Notes: generated from the letters alone by a model not told the origin. A DNA stretch of 64,000 nt from Agrostemma githago (GCA_958450325.1 OY288257.1:59411938-59475937); one strand, 5' to 3'. Counted from the first letter of the stretch, positions 21,518 to 33,532 are shown. Program-made: numbers and translations.

Positions 21518-23515
21518 TTAAACCAGGAACTTGGGTCTTATTTTGTAAGAGAAAAGTCCAAGTAGCCCGGAGTGATCATCAAGTATAGTGAGAAAGAAAC
21601 GAGCCCCATTTATGTTAGGAACCTTATACGGACCCCAAAGATCCATATGGATGAGGTCGAAACAAGAAGTAGCATAAGAATCACTGCGTGAGAAGGGTAG
21701 AACATGATGTTTAGAAAGAGTACAAGTTTCACAAAAAAAATCCTTAGATGGAGATGGTACACCTTGAATGTGAGCAAGCTTATCTAGGGAAGAGTGCCCT
21801 ATTCTAGCATGTATCACCTCAAAAGTTTCTTTCATAGGATTGTCAGTAGAGAGACTATTACAACTTTGTTTATTAGAATCAAGGACAATACTAGCAGGTA
21901 TAGTACTAGAACAGCTGGAAACACTTGTATCCAACTTGTAAAGACCATCAATCTTGTACGCTTGGGCCCAAACACCTTTACTGGAAAGGTCCTGGAAGAA
22001 AACCATATCTTTAGTGAAAGTAGCAAATAAGTGGGAATGGTCAAGCATTTTACCAACAGATAAGAGGTTTTGCTTGAACTCTGGCATAATAAGAACCTGC
22101 CGTAGAGTAATATTAGTATTTAATCTCATATTTCCTGCCCTATAAACCATTTTGACTGAACCATCTGGCAAGGCAATGCTTATTGGCTTGATCAACTGAT
22201 AAACATCAGTGAGCAAGGATGCATAGGGCGTAATATGATCTGAAGCCCCTGTGTCAACGATCCAAGAATGGATATTATGAGAGGAAGCTACTGCACAAGC
22301 AAGAGATTCAGGTTGTATACCTGCGAAATTGACCATTGAGGTGCCAGGTGCTTCAGAGAAGTTCTTCATGACCCTTTGATAGATTGAATCAGCAATACTA
22401 TTCAAGATGCGTGGATCTTGAGCAGGGTTCTGAGCAGCAGCATAAGGAGGTGAAATTTCAGGATCAAGAGGAGTGTTTTGTGTACCCTGGTCAGAAGAAA
22501 TAGCTTCTGCATTATGTGCAGAGCGTCTGTACACATTAGCACCCGGTTGGTAGTGAACATCAGGACCACCCCTCTGTCCATTCCTCAACTTTTTCAGGTC
22601 ACGGCAGTAATCAATAGTGTGACCACGCCTGCCACAATGAGCACAATTGCGTTTTTTGCGACAAGTCTCCACAGTGTGCCCCTCGGCTTTACAATAAACA
22701 CATTTCTTAACCTCAGAATCATCTAGGAACTCATCAGTTTTGGCTTTCTTGTTCTTACTGTTGCCTGCCTCATGAGCCCTAGAACTAACATAGGCATTTG
22801 CCTCAGCCAATACGTCAACAGCATCAGCAATTTGCTTTTGCTTTTCAATCTTATGGATAAGGTGAAAAGCTTTGTTAAGAGGAGGTAAAGGTTCAAGGGA
22901 AAGGACGTGTGTCTTCACTGTTTCATATCCACTAGTAAGTCCCATGAGAAACTGAATCAGTTTGTACTGCGACTCTCTATCCAACAGACGTTTGAGCAGC
23001 TTACAAGTACAATTATCCATGGTTGTGCAAGTGCACATAGGTAAGGGATCTAGTGTGTCAAGTGTTTCCCAAGAACTTTTGAGCCTGCTGTAATACTCAA
23101 TTAAGGAATGGTTACCCTGAGTGATGGTACTAAGGTCCTTCTTGAGCTGGTAAAGTTCTACGGTATTGGTTTGGCCGTATCTTTCATTCAATTCAAGCCA
23201 TAAATCATGCGAAGACCTAGCATATGCAACCGAATCACGAATTTCTTTGACTAAGGAATTCAGAATCCATTTCATCACTAACACATCGCATCTAATCCAT
23301 TGATGGAACTTAGCATCCTTTTCACTAGGTTTCTTGCAAGTTCCATCAACGAAACCGTTTTTATTCTTAGAGATTAGAGCTAGATAGGCATCACGTTTCC
23401 AGGAAACGAAATTGAAACCATCAAATGTAACTCCGGTCAATTGAAGACCAGGTTGATCAGAAGCAGAAAGATGTAAGGGATCATCAAACACAGCATAAGC
23501 AGAATCACCAGTCAT
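21518..23515 (-). CDS. Copia Gag-protease-integrase N-terminal part
   Basis: Codes for 665 residues from the Met at 23515, with the first 640 or so in the native frame. Gag domain at about 1-230. Two CX2CX4HX4C zinc knuckles lie at 272-285 and 291-304. The aspartic protease box DTGA is at 421-424. The integrase zinc finger uses H569, H574, C595 and C598, and the first integrase Asp is at about 625 (HMDLWGP). The last ~15 residues before the stop are out of frame owing to one lost base near 21,570. Mature products would include the particle protein, protease and integrase. The frameshift should block RT synthesis from this copy unless it is supplied in trans. Confidence 0.88.
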   Translation of the reverse strand: MTGDSAYAVFDDPLHLSASDQPGLQLTGVTFDGFNFVSWKRDAYLALISKNKNGFVDGTCKKPSEKDAKFHQWIRCDVLVMKWILNSLVKEIRDSVAYARSSHDLWLELNERYGQTNTVELYQLKKDLSTITQGNHSLIEYYSRLKSSWETLDTLDPLPMCTCTTMDNCTCKLLKRLLDRESQYKLIQFLMGLTSGYETVKTHVLSLEPLPPLNKAFHLIHKIEKQKQIADAVDVLAEANAYVSSRAHEAGNSKNKKAKTDEFLDDSEVKKCVYCKAEGHTVETCRKKRNCAHCGRRGHTIDYCRDLKKLRNGQRGGPDVHYQPGANVYRRSAHNAEAISSDQGTQNTPLDPEISPPYAAAQNPAQDPRILNSIADSIYQRVMKNFSEAPGTSMVNFAGIQPESLACAVASSHNIHSWIVDTGASDHITPYASLLTDVYQLIKPISIALPDGSVKMVYRAGNMRLNTNITLRQVLIMPEFKQNLLSVGKMLDHSHLFATFTKDMVFFQDLSSKGVWAQAYKIDGLYKLDTSVSSCSSTIPASIVLDSNKQSCNSLSTDNPMKETFEVIHARIGHSSLDKLAHIQGVPSPSKDFFCETCTLSKHHVLPFSRSDSYATSCFDLIHMDLWGPYKVPNINGARFFLTILDDHSGLLGLFSYKIRPKFLV

Positions 23516-23771
23516 TTTTCAGAAATATGATAGAATCACAACTTTCAATGAATCGATTGAAAATTATAGGGCTAATGATCGGAATATCACAAGAAGTGTA
23601 AAAGCGGAAGCAATTGCGAATTCACACACGAATCAAAGCACAATTCGTTGAAGAAATCAGCACAAAACACGAAGAAAACAGAGTACGGTTGCTGAATTTA
23701 AAGAGGAGAAGAGTAGTTATACTGAGGTGACGCTCTACAGCAATGGCGTGAACAGAAGACCGAGAGCACCC

Positions 23772-23783
23772 GCTCTGATACCA
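23772..23783 (-). other. Copia primer-binding site, initiator tRNA-Met type
   Basis: TGGTATCAGAGC on the minus strand directly abuts the 5' LTR, the standard plant copia primer site. Confidence 0.9.
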
Positions 23784-23974
23784 TATGAAAACGAGGATAT
23801 CGCCATTGTAGGAGAGCTTGGAGGTTGTTATAGAGAGATAAGGTAGAGAGAGAAAGCGAGGTAAATAAAAGAAGTTTGTTATTGTGACTTAATGAATTAG
23901 TTACAGCTTATGAGTATATATATATATATACAAGTATGATGAATAGCTTAGACTAACTATCTAACTAGTTCACA
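23784..23974 (-). repeat. Copia 5' LTR
   Basis: A 191-bp LTR, partner of 18770-18966. The promoter should lie here; no clear canonical TATA element other than the (TA)n run is visible. Confidence 0.92.
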
Positions 23975-23979
23975 GTAAT

Positions 23980-25879
23980 TGTATGTATGTCAAATCAGTG
24001 TTATACATCACTGAAATAAGTGTAGAACGAACTAACTTCGGTCAAACCAAGTTTATGTACGTTTTAATTAATTAACTCATCTCATCTATCTAATTAATTC
24101 AGTTGGATTATTGTCTATACAACCTACTCTAGTATTTACTACTTTCTTAAATTAACTAATTAATTAATTAATTTTGATGTATGTTAATGCATGTGTGATG
24201 GTTTTGGCAAACTAATTAATAAATGATGGAGCAGAGTTAGTGCGAGCAGAATTAACAGGTCAGGGGTTTTATATTATCACGTGGCTAATTATATATATAT
24301 GTTGATGAATTTGGTCCATAAATATGATCATAAACTGATGATGATGATGATTGTTTTTACGTCGGCGATGATTTTGATGATAACCATTGATTTCTGATAA
24401 TTAACTGCCAATGATTTCTTCTTCTTCAATTTCAATTTCAACCAACACTAGTGTAATTCCCGTGACACGTCACGGGGTTGTGAACTTCTTTTTAAAATGA
24501 TTAAAAGTTAATAATACTGAATTATATCCCATGTAGATCGGCAGAGACAACGCAAATGTTATTACCGACATTTGATAAAAAGATCCATATAATAAACGAA
24601 GTTGTTTACTTTACAACATCTTGATGTTAAGTTACATATTTGTAATTTTAAGATAACCCGTCACACAACTTTGAAAAGGAAAGTTAGTGTGACACCCGTG
24701 ACACATCACGTGCACGGAGTTATAAATAACATTTGAAGTGTAGTTTGGTTATGACAATACAAATGTTATTTGATTTAAAATTCATATAACAATGAAGGTC
24801 TTTGCGTTGTTATCTATTGACGTTGGGTTACATATTTCTTGGTTAGAGAACCCATCACAAAACTTCGAAAAAGAACATAAAAAAAAATTAGAGACCAAGA
24901 AAATGGGGTTATTTTGGGTAGTTGTGGGTAGAACTTGTCATTGGTAAATGAATTTCTAAGAAAGGAATTAGACATATTACGGGTTTACAAATTTTTTGCT
25001 ATACTTGTTGTGTAGCATATAAAAAAATCATACGAATGTGAAATAGTTAACCTAATATCTCTTATAATTTGAGATAAATTCTTTTTGTGGAAGATAAAAT
25101 AAGTAAACGGGTCAGTACGTGTTTGACCCGTTGGATCAAACTGAATTTATTAAATTAATACTCCGTAAGATATTTATATTTATATACTCTCACCGATTTT
25201 TTTTTAATATTTGCTTCATTTCAATAATAAATACTTCTCATATAAATTTAGGAAATGTGGTAAACATTTTAAAAATGAGGAATATTATATTTGGATTGTA
25301 ATCAAAATATATAATACTTTTCCCCGGAAATCAAAGGGGAACATAAGTTAGACTCGGAAGGAATAATATTTTTTATGGGTCGTTAAAAAAAATGGAGTTA
25401 TTTAATATTTTTAATAGTAAGAACATTGGTAATATAAAGACAATATTTTTTTAAATGAACGATATAAAGACGATAAAGACGATATTTTTTAACATTGGTA
25501 ATCCCCAATGCGATGCTATTCTCAAAGTGTAGCATTAAATGAGGGTGAAGATTACTTCTCCCCAAACAATCTCATTTCTAATTACTAACCTAATTACCTA
25601 AACTAATCTAAAACACTAAAAACATGAGACTTATTTCAAAATTGAGCATTGTAGTTGAGACACCTCATTGAGCTTGGTGTCTTCTTTTATATAAAGAAGA
25701 TTTATTCGGTCTTCATGAAATTGACTCCTTTATGTGGAGTAGTATTTGTTGACTTTTTATATCACGCGTCCATCGATTTCTGTACGCAGCATTTCATTTA
25801 AATTAACAACTTTTTTTTCTTTTATGGTTTGGATTCTCTTATTTTTGGGCGTAAGGGCAATACTATGGCTAACGTTTAA
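23980..25879. other. AT-rich intergenic DNA with a diverged direct duplication
   Basis: No gene recognised. Two diverged copies of a ~200-bp unit occur at about 24450-24680 and 24685-24870. Each starts near 'gtgtaattcccgtgacacgtcacg' type sequence, followed by 'acaacgcaaatgttatt' and 'acccgtcacacaactt' type blocks. Confidence 0.45.
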
Positions 25880-26173
25880 TACTCCCTCCTATTCAGAGTA
25901 TTACTCCCCAATTTTTTTGGGGAACCAAGGAGGGAGTAAAATAATAATAAAGGGTGAAGATAAAGTGAGAGAGATGAATAGAAAGTAGAGTATGAAATGT
26001 AAAAGGTGGGGTGTACAGTGAAAAGGTGTTGAGTTGAGGTGTGGAGGAAAAAAATAAAAAATTGAAGGAAGAATAAAAATGATTAAAATTATTTCCAAAA
26101 AAGAAAAGTGACAAGAAAACCAAACTAAGCTCAAAAAGGAAAATGAGAGAAATACTCTGAATAGGAGGGAGTA
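25880..26173. mobile_element. Stowaway-type MITE (294 bp)
   Basis: Inverted termini TACTCCCTCCTATTCAGAGT at 25880 and their complement ending at 26173, with TA target duplication included. The interior is AT-rich and non-coding; it would be moved in trans by a Tc1/mariner transposase. Confidence 0.85.
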
Positions 26174-27877
26174 CTAAATTTTTCGTTCACACATCAACTC
26201 ATTTTACTTTGTACTCCATATTAATTATCATTAGTTCTCCTCAATTTTAAAACGTTCTATGCGATTATGTTTTTTTGTTCCTACACGAATCAGTTTCTTA
26301 TTTTAGAAATCAATTTCATATAAGAAGTTACTTATTGTGAAAAATAATGGGTAAAGAGTTCCTAAAAATTACTTATGAAATTTCTTATTTAAGACCATTG
26401 TTACTGCCCTAAGTATACAAATTTTTATGTGCGATCATCTCATAATATGATTAATTGATTATTGGGCGAATGTAGGAGGTAGCAACTAGCAAAGACCCAA
26501 GCCCAAAAATTGTACTCAAATTTTTTAGTACTAGTCAAAATGTCCAATTTTTGCTAACTCAAGTAAAAACCATGAAAGATATAATAATAAGTATTCGTCT
26601 TTCTTTCTGATTCATTTGTTTGATGTTGATTAAAATACACATCACAATGACTATGACAGTCAAACAAATGAACACGACGAAGAGGGTAACCTTTAGTGCT
26701 TACGAGAGACATGAAAGTAGTGATGCCTTGGTAAAGCCCAATATCACCAATCGTGTGGATTAGAGTTAAATTTCTGTGCAGAATAAAGTTTTTCTTTTTT
26801 ACTCTATTTTGCTTCTAATGGGAATTAGCAAAATAAATAGCCGAGTATCTACTTATTGATTTTCAAATTTTAAATTAATTTTATATATGAATTATTTATT
26901 TAAATGATTTGATTTTTCAATAAATTATAATGAAAGTAAATTTAGATTACAATTTTAAATTTTTTAGACACGATGAAAAAAAATAGTTACCCTATAGTTC
27001 AATTTCTATATTCACCCTCGATTACGAGGCATCTCACATATGTGAAGTTACTACTAATGTAATAACTCCCTCTTATGTGCGATCTGACGGTAATCAACAA
27101 CATTCTCCCAGATGTCTCATAAGTCCTAATAATCATTTATGATTACTAAATTCAGCCCTTTTCTTTTCCATTTAATCCCTATTTAGTTTCTACGCCTACT
27201 CTCTCTTTAACCTTCTACAGAGTATTTTTTAGGGCAATGTTAAATACAATCCTTAATTAGTGTTGTATTTAATTAATTAAAAAATTTCATACTTAGTAAA
27301 ATATAGGGATTGAATGTAATTAATACTTGTATTAAAAAATAATTTTCTTTTATGATCTCTTTGTACAACCCTTAAGATTGTATATATCATTTTTTTTTAA
27401 AATGTGGTTCAATGGACAGTGATAACTATTTTTGGGCACGTTATTCAATTTTAATTATCAATACAAAATTAACGTATTCGTAAATATAATGGGTCGGGTT
27501 TGCTTTGATTCTTACGGATGGTGATTCTAATTGTTCTTAACAATACTGGTGATAGTCTTCCATTTAAAGGGAGGCAAAAAAAAAAATGGAAAATATGATT
27601 GTTTGCATAATAGCATTATTATAGGACAAAATTCAAGTTGTTGGGTTTTTGTATATACTTACTGATTTTATACAAGTTTCTGAGTTAAGTTATAAGTTTT
27701 TGGGCTTAAACATTTGATTTAGCTCGCCAACTTTATATTAAAGATCAGAAAGTTACAACAAAACTCGAAAATTTATGATAAAACTCAAAATCAAGAGAGT
27801 TCATTCCACTCTAACGGCCGACTGGGGCGAATTAGTGTCTCCCAGCGGCAAACGACCTAGTTCATTTAACCGTGGAC
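26174..27877. other. AT-rich intergenic DNA
   Basis: No gene, RNA or element could be supported on either strand. Only short open frames with no recognisable domains. Confidence 0.5.
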
Positions 27878-28090
27878 TTTGATACCATGTGAAATTACAT
27901 AACGGGCATGAGCCACACCCGAAATGGGAAGAGTCCACTCTCAAGACAAGAGGGTTCTACTCTAAAACCAATTGGCAATAGAGGGAGTAACCCCTTGCTT
28001 TATAAGGTGAATCATCTTTCTCTCATCTTTCCATGTGGGACACATGTGATTACTTGGGTTTAGGAGTCATTCTCAACAAAAAATCATACT
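27878..28090 (-). mobile_element. TRIM- or copia-like LTR fragment with PBS
   Basis: The minus strand has a tRNA-Met-like site TGGTATCAAA at 27878-27887, next to an LTR-like start 'tgtgaaattacataacgg' at 27888. The following 'ccaattggcaatagaggg' and 'tttccatgtgggac' blocks are of a kind I associate with widespread small plant LTR elements. No second LTR or TSD was found, so it looks like a remnant; the right limit is approximate. Confidence 0.4.
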
Positions 28091-28923
28091 CCGTATTAGG
28101 GAATAAATTTCAAAAATACCACGTCAAATCATATTTATTTTCCGTAATTTGTTTTTTTTCTTTCTATTTATATAACTGGGATTATAGAGTGTTTTGTCTC
28201 ATTTTATTTATATATATCTAAAATAAAGAGGGATCACAAACGATTGATAGAGACAAAGAGCATCTCTATTTGATGTTATATATACAAGTTGAAAAGGCAA
28301 TAGACTTTATAGAATGTGATTTAAAAATTGACATTGTGCTTTCGGAATAAAATGATTTATTTCATATTGAAAGAAGACGTGATCCCACAACTTAATAGTA
28401 AGTAATCCAAATAGAATACTCCGTACAGGTAGGTACACGGTAACAAGGGTTATTTAACAAGAATAATCTCAACTTTGGACCGTATTTCATAAATAAAAAC
28501 AATTTTAATTAATCTGGAAATAAACTCGTTTATTTGGGTCTCATAGTCATTAATTAACGCAGCTACATCTTTTTTTTCTTTCCACATCAATGTCGATTCT
28601 TTCCCTAAACCCAAATTCTCTTCACTAATTAAACCCAAATTTTAAACCATAATTTTGTGCAACAATTCTCGAGATCCATCCATCAAATTCATGTTCTTCG
28701 AATTCATGGGGATTTAACATCACGAAAGATGTTTTCTGCAACCACAACTTACGGGCAGTGATTAATGTTAGAAATAATGCAAAGACAATATGTTGATCAT
28801 TGTCTCATTAAGTAGCACATTGACATCAATTTTCATGATGGTTATGAATATCATTATCTTCATAGTAATGACAATTCATTATCAATTATAAATTGCTTTG
28901 GATACCCTTTGATTTTAGTCTCA
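28091..28923. other. AT-rich intergenic DNA
   Basis: Nothing recognisable on either strand beyond short chance open frames. Confidence 0.45.
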
Positions 28924-29068
28924 TGTTAGCCTTAGTGGCGGATCTTGAGCCAATTTTCACGGGGGGCCGAGAAATAAATATCAAAATATTCGTCGATGTT
29001 AGCCTTAGTGGCGGATCTTGAGCCAATTTTCACGGGGGGCCGAGAAATAAATATCAAAATATTCGTCG
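28924..29068. repeat. 73-bp perfect tandem duplication
   Basis: Two adjacent copies, 28924-28996 and 28997-29068, identical over their shared length. The unit contains 'gtggcggatcttgagcc' and 'cacggggggccgag', resembling part of a dispersed plant repeat. Exact identity suggests a recent local duplication. Confidence 0.9.
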
Positions 29069-29831
29069 GGTATATGTATAAGTTTAACTGTTTAAGACGA
29101 ATATATCAGTTTGAAACTTAAAATAGGTACATCCCCCTTATATTAATGAGCTAGGTGCGAATCGAACCCTTGACCTCATGTGTGTTACCCTTCTCATCTC
29201 CAACTACACTCTAACATCTCACTGATTTAAATATTACTACATCACACATAAAGCTATTGATTGATTACATCACACATAAAGCTATTGGAATGTATGATCA
29301 AATTTTTTTAAAAAAGTATAAACATATTGTATTCCGTTTTAACCAAATAGTTGCATTATCTTTGTTAATAGGAGATTGCACTATCTGTACAATATTTTAC
29401 ATAGAATATAAAAATAGTTATGATTATTATTGTATATCTTTCTGATCATATTCGAAAATCATATTCTTAACATCGATATAAAATTTAGTAACTATATAAA
29501 AATGGAATATATATTCCGATTGCTCTTACAAAGCCTGATACATAGTAAAAACTCACCGAAAATTCTCTATATACTACTCTAAGACAGTAACAGTTACTAA
29601 CATTTTCCTCAAAAATGCAATAATTTAAATTGAGAAGTAAAAGAACATTTCACTAATAAATTCGCAAACTATTCATTTTCATTAATGTTAGAAATTGACA
29701 AAAAAAACTTCTTTTTATGAAAATAATTAGATAAATTTTAAGATATGATGTCATTAACCTTGAGAAAAAAATCAGTTATCTAAAAAATTTATTTTTGAAA
29801 TGAGCTATTTTCTTTAACTTTTACAAAGATA
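29069..29831. other. AT-rich intergenic DNA
   Basis: Includes a short direct duplication 'gattacatcacacataaag' type around 29240-29285. No gene recognised. Confidence 0.45.
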
Positions 29832-30003
29832 TACTCTCCCCGTCCCAATGAATTCTTTGTCTTTCTACTTTAGGAATGCTTTTTTTTATATATATGTAAT
29901 TTGACCTTCTTATGAATTTGGCTTCACATGTCACTACATCATTGGACCTTTTCCCCTTTGTGCCAAAAGCAAAGACAAACAAATCATCGGGACGGAAGGA
30001 GTA
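29832..30003. mobile_element. Stowaway-type MITE (172 bp)
   Basis: The left terminus TACTCTCCCCGTCCC and the right terminus GGGACGGAAGGAGTA form imperfect inverted repeats with TA target sites. The interior is AT-rich. Confidence 0.75.
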
Positions 30004-30711
30004 TATACTCACTCGATACCACTAAGATCTTCTCATTTATTCAAATGTGAGGATTATAATTATCATATAGAATAATTATTTCGGTAGGGGAGACTACAAA
30101 ATACGGAATATACTATTAAAATCCATATAAATTTTTTTTCACAAATTACATAATATAAGTCTTACACCTGAGACAATTCATTTTTAATTTATTTTTTAAT
30201 TTTCTAATGAAAAACTGAATAACTTTTTTACCAAAAGAGAACGTATCACGGCGCGCTAACCATTAAAAAAAGTTCATTATTATACAATTTTGGATAAATA
30301 TTTATGTATTTTATGGTATGTTAAAGAGAGAAGTGAGTATCTCGAGATGTGAGATGATATAAACCGAGTATATAAAAAATATAAAAAATATTTTCATTAA
30401 TTACACATTATTTAATACTCCGTACATTTCAAGACATTACTCAAATATTTTGATTAGTTTTGCGATTTAAAAAATATTTTCCTATTTCTAAATTATACAG
30501 TCGATAAATAGTAAAAATAAAATAATAAATTTTTTATTTAAAATCTTAAATGAAATATTCTACAAGATAAATATATTATAAATACCGTGCATTGCACAAG
30601 GTCTATACTAGTTTGTCTTAAACCGTTAAATTTAAGACATACTTTGTATCAAATATAGTGGTGAGATATCTTATGTTCTAGAGATAACCATGTACTTGTC
30701 ATCTAATTTTC
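30004..30711. other. AT-rich intergenic DNA
   Basis: No gene. Near 30585-30612 is a 'ccgtgcattgcacaaggtctatactagt' type motif, a hyphenated palindrome seen at the ends of some dispersed plant repeats; its partner end was not located. Confidence 0.4.

Positions 30712-30765
<54 letters not shown>
30712..30765. repeat. (ATCT)n microsatellite
   Basis: About 13 uninterrupted tetranucleotide copies. Confidence 0.95.
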
Positions 30766-31684
30766 GATCTATTTCATTCTTAAGATAGATAAATCATCTT
30801 ACAAAAAATTACTTACTATTACTAGTAATTAATTGGGGGGATTGGCAATATAAGAACGATAATTCAATATGTGGACATGACATAGGTCTACCCCGACGCG
30901 GCCACGCGCGGGTTTGGGGAGGCGAATGAATCTCCATATGAGAATGGATCGAATTGAAATTTAGGTCTATGTGGAGTCGCCACCGAATTTTATGGTTATT
31001 CGGAACCATTCGAGCCCACTCTATGTCGTAGTGGTCCGTATACAAACTACGGCCCATTTCCAATGTTAGAGTTTATTGGGCTCGTCCCTTTGCATTTGAT
31101 ACCGATACCGACATTATCGGATATAGTGTATTGAATGACTCTCGTGCGCCAACGGTTTCGGGCATCCGGAAACCGAGGTTCTGAGTAAGGGGTGAGGGTA
31201 CGTGTTGGGAAGCCCACAAAGGACACCCAACCCCGCCCGCACATTAGCGGCCTCTACTAAGAATTCGAATGACTTACAATACGCGCGTTAGTAAAACGGG
31301 AAAATGATATGCAAAGATTTATTTTCCCTAAACATGTGAATGGAATTGAAACGGGTTTCTATGTCAATTTAATGCAATTAATTCTACGTCAAAGTGGAAT
31401 TTTAGCATGTGGGTTCATTTAGTACAATAAACGAACAATAATTAAATTGACAAAAGAAATAACAAACGCGTTAGTAAACGATGTAATGATATAACGAATA
31501 ATAACGGTTTGTGGAAACGATGAATCGAATTGAATGATGTAAACGAGATGTAAATATGAGATGCATGGTTTGAAAAGATAGTATACACGTGATTAATTAA
31601 GCACGTGTTGACCCAAATCATAAATTACTACCGAGTTGGCAAAATAGAATAATGTACGACTTGCGTTTTAGTCGTTATGTGGTC

Positions 31685-31904
31685 ACTCGATCGAGTGGTC
31701 AATAGACTCGATCGAGTAGACCTTTAAAAAAGATTTATGTTTTGCGTTTATGACCGTACTCGGCCGAGTTATTGACCAACTCGGTCGAGTACATGGCCAC
31801 TCGACCGAGTCACTGTGAGACTCGATCGAGTGGTGGTCATAATTAGCATTCTGACTCGATTTTAGGGTGTCACTCGATCGAGTGACTAAGGCACTCGGTC
31901 GAGT
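31685..31904 (-). promoter_or_regulatory. Inner palindrome cluster, eight dyads
   Basis: Dyads start at 31685, 31706, 31758, 31779, 31799, 31820, 31872 and 31893: spacings 21, 52, 21, 20, 21, 52, 21 bp. Centres are GATC, GGCC, GGTC and GACC; all arms are intact. A half dyad at 31854 lacks its right arm. The cluster looks like an expanded version of the tetrad in element A. Confidence 0.7.
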
Positions 31905-33004
31905 GGCACCTGTACGAACTTGGTTCGTTTGCAATTTAATTGTTGATTTTGAAATTGCTTTTGATTTTTGAGAGTTCGACGATTTTACCGAATCGGACAT
32001 AAATACTGCACAATTTATGTTCGACTTGGTTTTTTATAAATCGCGAATTTTGTTGAACCGAATATAAATATTGTTGAATTTATACCCGATTCTAATTTTG
32101 AATACTCGTTATATTCCATATTCGATTATTTGAATCGATATGGAATATTAGAGTGAAATAAAAAAAATAGATTAATTTTAGTCGTCTTAAATTAATTATC
32201 GTGATATGAACAAATCACGTTAATTAATTTATGTGACTTGATCGTTAGATTCGATATCCAATTATAGGATTGGTATCGAATCTAAGATCGACGCGTTACT
32301 TGAATAAAAAAATAAAAAAACTTGATTCCCTCGACTTTTCCGACATCGAAATAAATCCCTAGGGATTTTGATGTCGGATCCGTGTCAACGGGTTTCGACC
32401 CTTATTAAAATTGTTTTTTTAAAGAAATTGATGGATGCAAAAATTGTTGATGATGATGACGAGAAAATAAAACGGATTATTGTTTAAGTTGATTTATCTC
32501 AATAATCAAATAATTGGGGTAACGGGATAAGCGACCGACGACGCGTGTGCAGTACACTTGTATATGCGGTTTTCCTTATCCCGGTATCCTTCTTATTCGA
32601 CACAAATCGATAAATATTTTAATGCTTTAATATTAATGACATTATCGATATTATGATGCAATGAATAAAATAATAAAAAAAACGAAAAAAAAGATGGAGA
32701 AGAGGAGGACGGACGACGATAAGAGAGGGAGAAGAAAAGAGGGTTTTGACACCCTCAACCTACATGTTCTTGTCTCGGTGCGGACTCGTAACCGTGGCTT
32801 CAACACAAGAGTCTTCGAGGTTTTATGTAGATTAAGTTATGGTGGCTCGGGATGGATTTCCTAAAACTAGGTTTAGGGTTTTTTGCTAGTGTAGGATTAC
32901 TAGGTTTTCGATTAGGGTTTGTAAGGATGTAGTGTGTGTATGATTGCTCTAGGGTTTTTTTTTGTTGTAAAAAGATGTCTGGAAAAAGTGTGCATGGTGG
33001 TTGC

Positions 33005-33011
33005 TTATATA
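33005..33011 (-). promoter_or_regulatory. Element B 3' LTR TATA box
   Basis: TATATAA on the minus strand, 30 bp downstream of the nearest dyad at 33041. Confidence 0.6.
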
Positions 33012-33040
33012 CGAAAAGTTAGGGCACCCGGTTTAGGGTT

Positions 33041-33143
33041 ACTCGACCGAGTAGGAGCCCAACTCGGTCGAGCGGCCCGTTATGCCAGCCGTCGGGCTCG
33101 AAATAGGCCCACTCGATCGAGTGGGAGGGTCACTCGATCGAGT
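33041..33143 (-). promoter_or_regulatory. TATA-proximal palindrome tetrad, element B 3' LTR
   Basis: Dyads start at 33041, 33062, 33111 and 33132 (spacings 21, 49, 21 bp). The second ends CGAGC, a single arm mutation absent from the other LTR. Confidence 0.68.
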
Positions 33144-33532
33144 AGCCCAGCTGGGTCGCGCAAATCAGTTTTTTGGACCTTGACTTTTGGATGTTTGATG
33201 GGTTTTGTGTTTGACTTGGACTTTTGAGGATTGTGTGGCTGTTTTGTGTGTCTCGGAAACGACTTTGACCGGGGTTGACCCAATCGTGAAAAGTCGGTTT
33301 TAATTCCGGTGTCGGTTTTGGCCCAAATTAGTCTTGTTTGACTCGGAATGATCCACTGGGCCCGGATTTGAGGTTGTTTTTGTGAGATTTGTACTCCGTA
33401 AGTGTGTTAGCCAGCAATTAATGGATTTGAGCCCGTATCCGAGCGCATAAAAACATGTTAGCGTCCGATCATCATCGGGTGTTTTTTGGAAACTGCCATA
33501 GACACCTGGCAGCCAAAATGCGGGTATCTACA

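Larger units (their letters stand above)
18770..23974 (-). mobile_element. Young, nearly intact Ty1/copia element
   Basis: A 5.2-kb element with LTRs 18770-18966 and 23784-23974, flanked by a perfect 5-bp TSD GTAAT (18765-18769 and 23975-23979). The LTRs seem to differ only in the length of an internal (TA)n run. On the minus strand the LTR starts TGTGAACTAG and ends CATA; the TSD fits only if the final TA is included, so the element has TG...TA ends. The PBS abuts the 5' LTR. Gag and Pol are complete apart from one single-base shift. The lack of LTR divergence points to very recent insertion. Confidence 0.92.
30870..33532 (-). repeat. Element B 3' LTR
   Basis: A 2663-bp LTR, TG...CA. It has the conserved block at about 31150-31260, an eight-dyad palindrome cluster at 31685-31904, a TATA box at 33005-33011 and the TATA-proximal tetrad at 33041-33143. 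Confidence 0.92.

Noticed and set aside
23980..30869. Host protein-coding gene in the AT-rich interval
   Set aside because: Only short frames without domains, splice pattern or codon bias; nothing could be supported.
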